Assembly (NCBI RefSeq): GCF_900101475.1
Contig: NZ_FMZV01000002.1
Location: forward strand, 248,001 to 312,000
Direction: 5' to 3'
DNA: 64,000 bases
Source: Ruegeria marina
GTDB taxonomy: Bacteria; Pseudomonadota; Alphaproteobacteria; Rhodobacterales; Rhodobacteraceae
Shown here: one piece after another, positions 58,715 through 64,000 of the stretch
Layout of the letters: each line of letters begins with the position of its first letter
How positions within the stretch are numbered: the stretch's first letter is position 1
Translations under genes and position numbers: made by a program
Notes under the pieces: generated by a model
Told to the model about the DNA's origin: nothing
The model's database searches: none
Seen by the model: the letters and a program-made list of their open reading frames with translations, nothing else

Positions 58715-59515
58715 ATGACGAGTGAGAATTCCTGGTTCGAGACTGCGGTTCTGCGCCTCGCCGATCCCCAGAACCAAAGGGTCTGGTCCATCATCGTATC
58801 GCTGTTCGGCGACCTGGCCCGCCGCCCCGGCGACCGCCTGTCGGGGGGCGCGCTCACACGCATCATCATGCCCATGGGCATCAAGCCCGAGGCGATCCGT
58901 GTGGCCCTGCATCGTCTGCGCAAGGACGGGTGGATCGACAGCAGCCGCGAGGGGCGCACCTCGGTCCATTTCCTGACCGATTATGGCCGCACCCAATCCG
59001 ATCGCGTCACTCCGCGCATCTACACGCGCGTGCCCGAGGTGCCGCAGGTCTGGCACATCCTGATCGCCGAGGACGGAGGCGGCGCCCAGACCCTGAACGA
59101 GATGCTGCTGACCGACACCTATATCGGGCTTGGCCGCCTCGTCGCGTTGGGATCTGGCCCAGTGCCCGGGGATTGCGAGGATCTGGCCGGATTCGAGGTA
59201 ACCGCGCGCAGCATTCCCGACTGGATGCAGACAAGGCTCTACCCCGAGGATCTGGGCGCGGCCTGCACCAGCCTCCACCGTGATTGCAGCGCCTTGCGGG
59301 CTTCGGCCCGTCCACCACACCTGACGCCGCTGGAGGTTGCAACCCTGAGGACGCTGCTGATCCACCGCTGGCGGCGGGTCGCGCTGCGCCATCCCGATCT
59401 GCCGCCCGTGTTTCAGCCCTCCGGATGGATGGGTGCAGCCTGCCGTGAAGAGGTGTTCGCCCTTCTCGACACATTGCCCCTGCCCCGGCTGGCCGATCTG
59501 AACCGGACCGCTTGA
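58715..59515 (+). CDS. paaX: PaaX-family transcriptional repressor
   Basis: This 266-residue protein has the PaaX N-terminal winged HTH (about residues 25-95: SIIVSLFGDL, GIKPEAIRVALHRLRKDGWI), the central domain (about 100-190) and the C-terminal PaaX_C part with LRTLLIHRWRRVALRHPDLP near 215. PaaX in E. coli represses paa genes and responds to phenylacetyl-CoA. Here a TetR-type PaaR is also present, so two different regulators bracket the pathway. The next gene ATG lies 75 bp downstream, so paaX may instead control that unit. Confidence 0.87.
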   Translation: MTSENSWFETAVLRLADPQNQRVWSIIVSLFGDLARRPGDRLSGGALTRIIMPMGIKPEAIRVALHRLRKDGWIDSSREGRTSVHFLTDYGRTQSDRVTPRIYTRVPEVPQVWHILIAEDGGGAQTLNEMLLTDTYIGLGRLVALGSGPVPGDCEDLAGFEVTARSIPDWMQTRLYPEDLGAACTSLHRDCSALRASARPPHLTPLEVATLRTLLIHRWRRVALRHPDLPPVFQPSGWMGAACREEVFALLDTLPLPRLADLNRTA

Positions 59516-59589
59516 CCAGACGGCAGGCTGGTCACAACAGCCCCGAATCCGCTAGGCTTGGCCGAGACAGCAACCGCAGGCCCGACAGG

Positions 59590-61059
59590 ATGACGACGCG
59601 CGAAACGGACATGCTGATCGTGGGCGCCGGGTTTTCCGGCCTCATCATGGCGATGGAGGCGCGCAGGCGCGGGCTCTCCCAGATCGACATTTTGGAGAAA
59701 GCAGACGATATCGGCGGAACCTGGCGGGAAAACACCTATCCCGGGGTGGCCTGCGACGTGCCCTCGCATCTCTATTCCATGGCCAGCCATCCCAACCCGG
59801 AGTGGACCACGGCCTATGCCAGCGGCTGGGAGATTCAGGATTACCTGCAAGGGGTTGCCCGAGACGAAAACCTGTATGACCTCTGCCATTTCGGCCAGAC
59901 CCTGCACGCGGCGCGCTGGGACGGCACGCGCTGGCAGGTTGAAACCACAGAGGGGTCGCATTGGTCGGCCCGGTTCCTTGTCTCGGCCATCGGCGCGCTG
60001 CATGTGCCCAACATCCCCGCGATTCCCGGCACCGACAGCTTTCCCGGCCCGGCCTTCCACTCCGCCCGGTGGGATCATAACGTCGATCTTGCGGGCCAGC
60101 GGGTGGCGGTCGTCGGGACCGGAGCCTCGGCGGTGCAATTCGTACCCGAAATCGCACCTCGGGCCGGGCGGATCACCATCTTCCAGCGCACTCCCCCGTA
60201 TGTATTGCCCCGCCCCGACGGGCCGATCGCCCCCTGGGTCCGGCGGCTTTATGCCCGCCTGCCGCTTTTGCCGCGTCTCCGACGGGCGCTGATCTATGCG
60301 CTGTTCGAGTTGCGCCATGCGGTTTTTCGCGGCAAACCCAAGGCTGTCGATTTCGCCGTGCGGATGTGGCGCAGGGCGCTGACCGACGCGATCTCCGACC
60401 CGCAGGAACAAGCAATCCTCACGCCGCCCTATCGCATCGGCTGCAAGCGGATCCTCAGTTCGAACGACTGGTATCCGACGCTTGCCCGGGACAATGTCGA
60501 GGTGATCCCGCATGGAGTCGAGCGGATCGAAGGCGGCACCCTGATCGCCGCCGATGGCACTAGGGTCGAGGCCGATGTGCTGATCTGGGGCACCGGTTTC
60601 CACGTCACGGACGCCGCCGAACGGCTGGATATCACCGGCCCCGACGGTCTGACCATCCGACAGGCATGGGCCGATGGAATGTCGGCGCATCTTGGCACCG
60701 CCGTTGCGGGTTTTCCGAATTTCTTCATTCTGCTCGGTCCGCACACCGGGCTTGGCCATAACTCCGTCGTGCTGATGATCGAAGCGCAGGTCGAACATAT
60801 CGGGCGGCTTCTGCAGGCCATGCAAGACAGCGACCTGGCCACGATCACACCCAAACCGCAGGCACAGGCCGCGTTCGAGGCCGAAATGCAGGAACGCCTG
60901 ACAGACTCGGTCTGGCAGGCGGGCGGCTGCACCTCGTGGTATCAGGACAACAAGGGGCGGAACACCACGCTCTGGCCCGGCACGGTCGGCGAGTATCGCA
61001 AACGCATGGCTGGCGCCGGGCTGGAACAATATCTAACCTCGCCCTCGTCGCACCTTTGA
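59590..61059 (+). CDS. Type I Baeyer-Villiger monooxygenase
   Basis: This 489-residue flavoprotein starts at ATG 59590. The first Rossmann motif IVGAGFSGLIM is at residues 10-20 and the second VVGTGASAV near 174-182. The Baeyer-Villiger fingerprint F-x-G-x3-H-x3-W matches at residues 151-161 (FPGPAFHSARW). It inserts oxygen next to a ketone using NADPH and O2, giving an ester or lactone. The alpha/beta hydrolase gene 13 bp downstream is well placed to open that product. Confidence 0.87.
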   Translation: MTTRETDMLIVGAGFSGLIMAMEARRRGLSQIDILEKADDIGGTWRENTYPGVACDVPSHLYSMASHPNPEWTTAYASGWEIQDYLQGVARDENLYDLCHFGQTLHAARWDGTRWQVETTEGSHWSARFLVSAIGALHVPNIPAIPGTDSFPGPAFHSARWDHNVDLAGQRVAVVGTGASAVQFVPEIAPRAGRITIFQRTPPYVLPRPDGPIAPWVRRLYARLPLLPRLRRALIYALFELRHAVFRGKPKAVDFAVRMWRRALTDAISDPQEQAILTPPYRIGCKRILSSNDWYPTLARDNVEVIPHGVERIEGGTLIAADGTRVEADVLIWGTGFHVTDAAERLDITGPDGLTIRQAWADGMSAHLGTAVAGFPNFFILLGPHTGLGHNSVVLMIEAQVEHIGRLLQAMQDSDLATITPKPQAQAAFEAEMQERLTDSVWQAGGCTSWYQDNKGRNTTLWPGTVGEYRKRMAGAGLEQYLTSPSSHL

Positions 61060-61072
61060 TCCCGGAGCCGTC

Positions 61073-62050
61073 ATGTCCACCATGTTCCTCTTGATCGGTT
61101 TGCCTTTTGCCCTGATCGGCGCCGCCCTCGCACTGGGATGGTTGCAGACACGCAGGCTGACGCGGATGGGCGCAGAGCTGGTGCCGCAGATGGGACAGAT
61201 CCAGCCGGTCGATGGGGGCACAATCCATTATGTCGAAGCCGGGGACCCAGCGAAACAGACGCTGGTGATGATCCACGGCCTGTCCGGCCAGTTGCAGCAT
61301 TTCACCTATGCGCTGGTGGACCGGCTGGCGCAGGATCATCATGTGATCGCGCTTGACCGGCCCGGTTGCGGGTATTCCACCCGTGAAAGCGCCGCTCTGG
61401 CGGCATTGCCCGAGCAGGCCCGCATGATAGGGGCGTTTCTGGATGCCAAGGGAGTAGAGTACCCGGTCCTGATCGGTCATTCGCTGGGCGGAGCGATAGC
61501 TCTTGCGATGGCGCTCGAGAGGCCGCGCAAGCTGGCCGGGCTTGCCCTGCTCTGTCCGCTGACGCATCACATGGGCTCGACCCCGCCGGTGTTCCGGCCA
61601 CTTGAGCTGCGCACCGCGTGGTTGCGCAGGTTGATCGGCCACACTCTGGCGGTACCGATGGCCAAATGGACTGCCGAAAAGATGCTTGAGCAGGTCTTTG
61701 CCCCGGAAACCTGCCCGGAGGATTTCCTGGATCGCGCGGGCGGCGCGCTGGGCTTGAAACCGCAAGCCTTCATCACCGCATCCGAGGACGTGGTCGCAGC
61801 CGATGCAACGATCGAGGCGCAATCCAGATGCTATCCCAAGCTCGACGTGCCCGGTGCCATCCTGTTCGGAGCGAAAGATCCGATCCTGCTGCCCACCCAG
61901 CACGGGGTTCCGATGAAGAAATACGGCCTGCGCTGCGAGGTGCTGCCGGGCCGTGGCCATATGCTGCCGATCACCGCACCGGACGAATGCGAGGAATTCA
62001 TCCGCGGTGTCTCGATTTCCACCCGCGTTCCAGCGACGCTACGGGGCTAG
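61073..62050 (+). CDS. Alpha/beta hydrolase, membrane-anchored
   Basis: This 325-residue hydrolase has an N-terminal hydrophobic anchor at about residues 4-24. The alpha/beta-hydrolase fold has the oxyanion loop HGLSGQ near 68, nucleophile Ser137 in IGHSLGGA, Asp in FGAKDPI near 282 and His in PGRGHMLP near 303. It forms a pair with the Baeyer-Villiger enzyme and would cleave the ester formed. Substrate not known. Confidence 0.87.
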   Translation: MSTMFLLIGLPFALIGAALALGWLQTRRLTRMGAELVPQMGQIQPVDGGTIHYVEAGDPAKQTLVMIHGLSGQLQHFTYALVDRLAQDHHVIALDRPGCGYSTRESAALAALPEQARMIGAFLDAKGVEYPVLIGHSLGGAIALAMALERPRKLAGLALLCPLTHHMGSTPPVFRPLELRTAWLRRLIGHTLAVPMAKWTAEKMLEQVFAPETCPEDFLDRAGGALGLKPQAFITASEDVVAADATIEAQSRCYPKLDVPGAILFGAKDPILLPTQHGVPMKKYGLRCEVLPGRGHMLPITAPDECEEFIRGVSISTRVPATLRG

Positions 62051-62344
62051 AGCAAGCTGTCCGGTCACGACAGGTGCCGCACGCCAGGCGGATCTTTTCC
62101 GAGGAATTCGGGCCCAGCGCGCCAAGGGACAGGTCGCTCCCCTCGGCCCACTCACGCGAAAACCGCCCTCAGAAAAACTAACGTGATGATCACAAAGTGT
62201 TTTAGGCCGCCCCGGGCAATACAAGGTTGACCGAATTCCGCGTTCACGCTTAGATCGCCGGAACGTGACGAGCGCGCGCCCCAAGGAGGGGTCCAAAGTC
62301 GCGTTCTTTGAAGACCGAATTTTGACTTACTTGGGGAAAAGACA

Positions 62345-64000
62345 ATGTCCACATATACGTTGACTGGCATCGGTGTACTGAGAAGCCAGGACACCGATAA
62401 CGTCATCGGCATCCGCCAGAACATTCAACTGGAAATCGTGGTCCGCGATTCCGTAACAAGCTTTTCCTATTCTCTGGACCCGTTGGAACCTGGCGAAACC
62501 ATCCGGCCCGGCAACCCCCAGATCGATGTGATGACGGTACGCATGGAGGGGCAGCCGTTCGGAGAAGGACTGCCTCTCGATGCGGGAGCCGGAACCTTCA
62601 TCCAGGCGGCCTGGCAACAGGGCGGGCAGGTGCGGAACACGACGGTTTTTGAGGTAAGTTTCGACAACTGGCCGGACGGCAGCCTGGGCAACGTGAATGC
62701 CGATTTCTATTTTATCGTCGCGGGCGACCCATTACCGACCTTCAATTCCCCTGCGGATTGGGAGGCGTTCGACGGCACGATCCTCGGTGCCGGAAACCCG
62801 ACCAGCGGTCCCTTCGCGCCGGGAACCATATTGCTGTCGTCTCTTGGGGCCAGCGTCAGCCAGAACGACCTGATCCAGGGCACGCCGGGCAACGACGCGC
62901 TCGACGGCGGCGCCGGGAATGACACCATCTTCGGCTTTGACGGCAACGACGACCTGAGCGGCGGCAACGGCAACGACCTGATCAATCCGGGCGACAATAC
63001 CGAAACCGATGTTGTCCGGCCGGGCGCCGGGAACGATACGGTGGATCTCAGCGACATCTCCGTTGGCTATGTTGCTCTTGTGCACCGCGATCTGAACGCT
63101 GCCATAACGGTGAACCTCGACAGCAACAGCAACTCCGCGACCATCAACAAGGGCGTGAACGGGACGACCACCCTTCTCAATGTCAACAACCCGATCATCT
63201 CGGGCATGCAGAACGGCGGCTTGGGAATCGTCGGGACTAGTTTTAACGATGTGTTCAACATCAACCAGAATGTTGGCTGGATTTCCGTGAGCGGCGAAGG
63301 TGGCAATGACACCATCAACATCGGCGCCGATACAGACACCCTGCGCCTCGACTATCGGAGCGCAACTCAGGGCGTAAACGCCAACCTCGAAACCGGCATC
63401 ATCCAGAACGACGGCTTTGGCACACAGGACACGATCACCGGTCCGGGCCGTGCGCATGAAATCCGCACGAGCATGTTCAATGACACCGTGATCGGTTCGT
63501 CAGGCAACGACAGTTTCATCCTGATGGCCGGAACCGACAGTGCCGATGGCGGTGCGGGCTTCGACCGGGTGCGCTATGACCGCAACGGGGTCGAGGCGGT
63601 GACCGTCGATCTGGAAGCGGGCACCGCGACCGGGATCTGGCGTGGCCAGGCGTTCAGCCACAGTCTGGTCAATATCGAACAAGTACAAGGTTCGCGCAGC
63701 GGCAATGACAGTATTCAAGGCACGAACTCGGGCGCGGACCGGCTTGACGGACGCGGCGGCAACGACACGCTCAACGGGCGTGGAGGCGACGACACGCTCA
63801 TTGGCGGCAACGGCAACGACGTTCTCAACGGCGGCGACGGTTCACAGGACCGTGCCGTATTCGGGGTCAATCGGGCGCAGGCCACGATCAACGTCAACGG
63901 CAACACCCTGACCATCATTTCGGCCGAAGGCACGGACACGGTCAGCAATGTCGAGTTCCTCGATTTCCTTGACCAGACGGTGGATGTTGCCTCACTGACC
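62345..64000 (+). CDS. RTX-type calcium-binding repeat protein, 3' end outside the window
   Basis: The frame is open from ATG 62345 for 552 codons to the window edge with no stop. The N-terminal 170 residues are beta-rich without a signal peptide. Nonapeptide-like Gly/Asp repeats occur near residues 180-220 (GGAGNDTIFGFDGNDDL) and near 460-500 (GRGGDDTLIGGNGNDVL), with a GDG/GSQD turn. Such proteins bind calcium and are usually exported by type I secretion with a C-terminal signal, here beyond the edge. The 294-bp gap upstream (62051-62344) holds no other supported gene and probably its promoter. Confidence 0.85.
   Translation, partial: MSTYTLTGIGVLRSQDTDNVIGIRQNIQLEIVVRDSVTSFSYSLDPLEPGETIRPGNPQIDVMTVRMEGQPFGEGLPLDAGAGTFIQAAWQQGGQVRNTTVFEVSFDNWPDGSLGNVNADFYFIVAGDPLPTFNSPADWEAFDGTILGAGNPTSGPFAPGTILLSSLGASVSQNDLIQGTPGNDALDGGAGNDTIFGFDGNDDLSGGNGNDLINPGDNTETDVVRPGAGNDTVDLSDISVGYVALVHRDLNAAITVNLDSNSNSATINKGVNGTTTLLNVNNPIISGMQNGGLGIVGTSFNDVFNINQNVGWISVSGEGGNDTINIGADTDTLRLDYRSATQGVNANLETGIIQNDGFGTQDTITGPGRAHEIRTSMFNDTVIGSSGNDSFILMAGTDSADGGAGFDRVRYDRNGVEAVTVDLEAGTATGIWRGQAFSHSLVNIEQVQGSRSGNDSIQGTNSGADRLDGRGGNDTLNGRGGDDTLIGGNGNDVLNGGDGSQDRAVFGVNRAQATINVNGNTLTIISAEGTDTVSNVEFLDFLDQTVDVASLT

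Noticed and set aside
1-64000. CRISPR array
   Set aside because: No set of regularly spaced repeats of 23-40 bp seen anywhere in the window.

Overview
This is a GC-rich chromosome segment of a marine roseobacter (Rhodobacteraceae), closest in content to Ruegeria/Silicibacter. The pointers are a DddQ-type DMSP lyase, a paa operon, a phosphonate transporter, a TctCBA transporter, several betaine- and amine-oxidation genes and a dispersed intergenic repeat carrying an AAATACTC core. This assignment is inferred from gene content; no rRNA marker lies in the window.

Bases 1 to about 6200 form an AT-richer island unlike the rest. It holds a large leftward Toprim/SF3-helicase gene cut by the window edge, three small leftward genes (one resembling an AlpA/excisionase regulator), hairpins and palindromes, and at its right end three genes of unknown function that look like defence cargo. 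This resembles one arm of a phage satellite or integrated replicon. No integrase or attachment site was identified.

From 6.3 to 16.1 kb: gph, a thioesterase, a 2-keto-3-deoxygalactonokinase-like kinase, then a leftward phosphonate unit phnC-phnD-phnE1-phnE2-hexapeptide acetyltransferase-outer-membrane barrel behind a three-repeat Pho box. In the acetyltransferase an A6 run removes the expected stop and fuses it in frame to the barrel gene. rpe, a small conserved protein and a LysR regulator follow. From 16.2 to 29.6 kb: a FkbM-type methyltransferase, an IclR regulator, a TctCBA uptake system and a pimelate-type beta-oxidation operon (pimF/B/C/D-like, thioesterase, pimE- and pimA-like). Together they suggest uptake, CoA activation and degradation of a dicarboxylic or similar acid.

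From 29.6 to 35.5 kb there is an unusual module: P450, glutamine-synthetase-like ligase and ferredoxin on one strand, and a divergent class I glutamine amidotransferase, with a GntR regulator, a Tat-exported cyclase-family hydrolase and an AhpD-like protein nearby. The logic resembles gamma-glutamylation of an amine, oxidation, then deglutamylation. From 36.8 to 45.7 kb a betaine/DMSP-related cluster holds a class III aminotransferase, MR/MLE enzyme, DddQ flanked by two broken genes, a dimethylglycine-dehydrogenase-like flavoprotein, an RpiR regulator, a Rieske demethylase and a CMD protein.

From 45.9 to 59.5 kb is the aerobic phenylacetate pathway: paaJABCDE plus an extra PaaA/PaaC-family gene on the plus strand, paaR-K-I-G on the minus strand in transcription order G-I-K-R, then paaZ and paaX. 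Three matching 18-bp palindromic sites precede paaJ, paaG and paaZ and are probably PaaR operators. A Baeyer-Villiger monooxygenase, an alpha/beta hydrolase and the start of an RTX-type calcium-binding protein complete the window.
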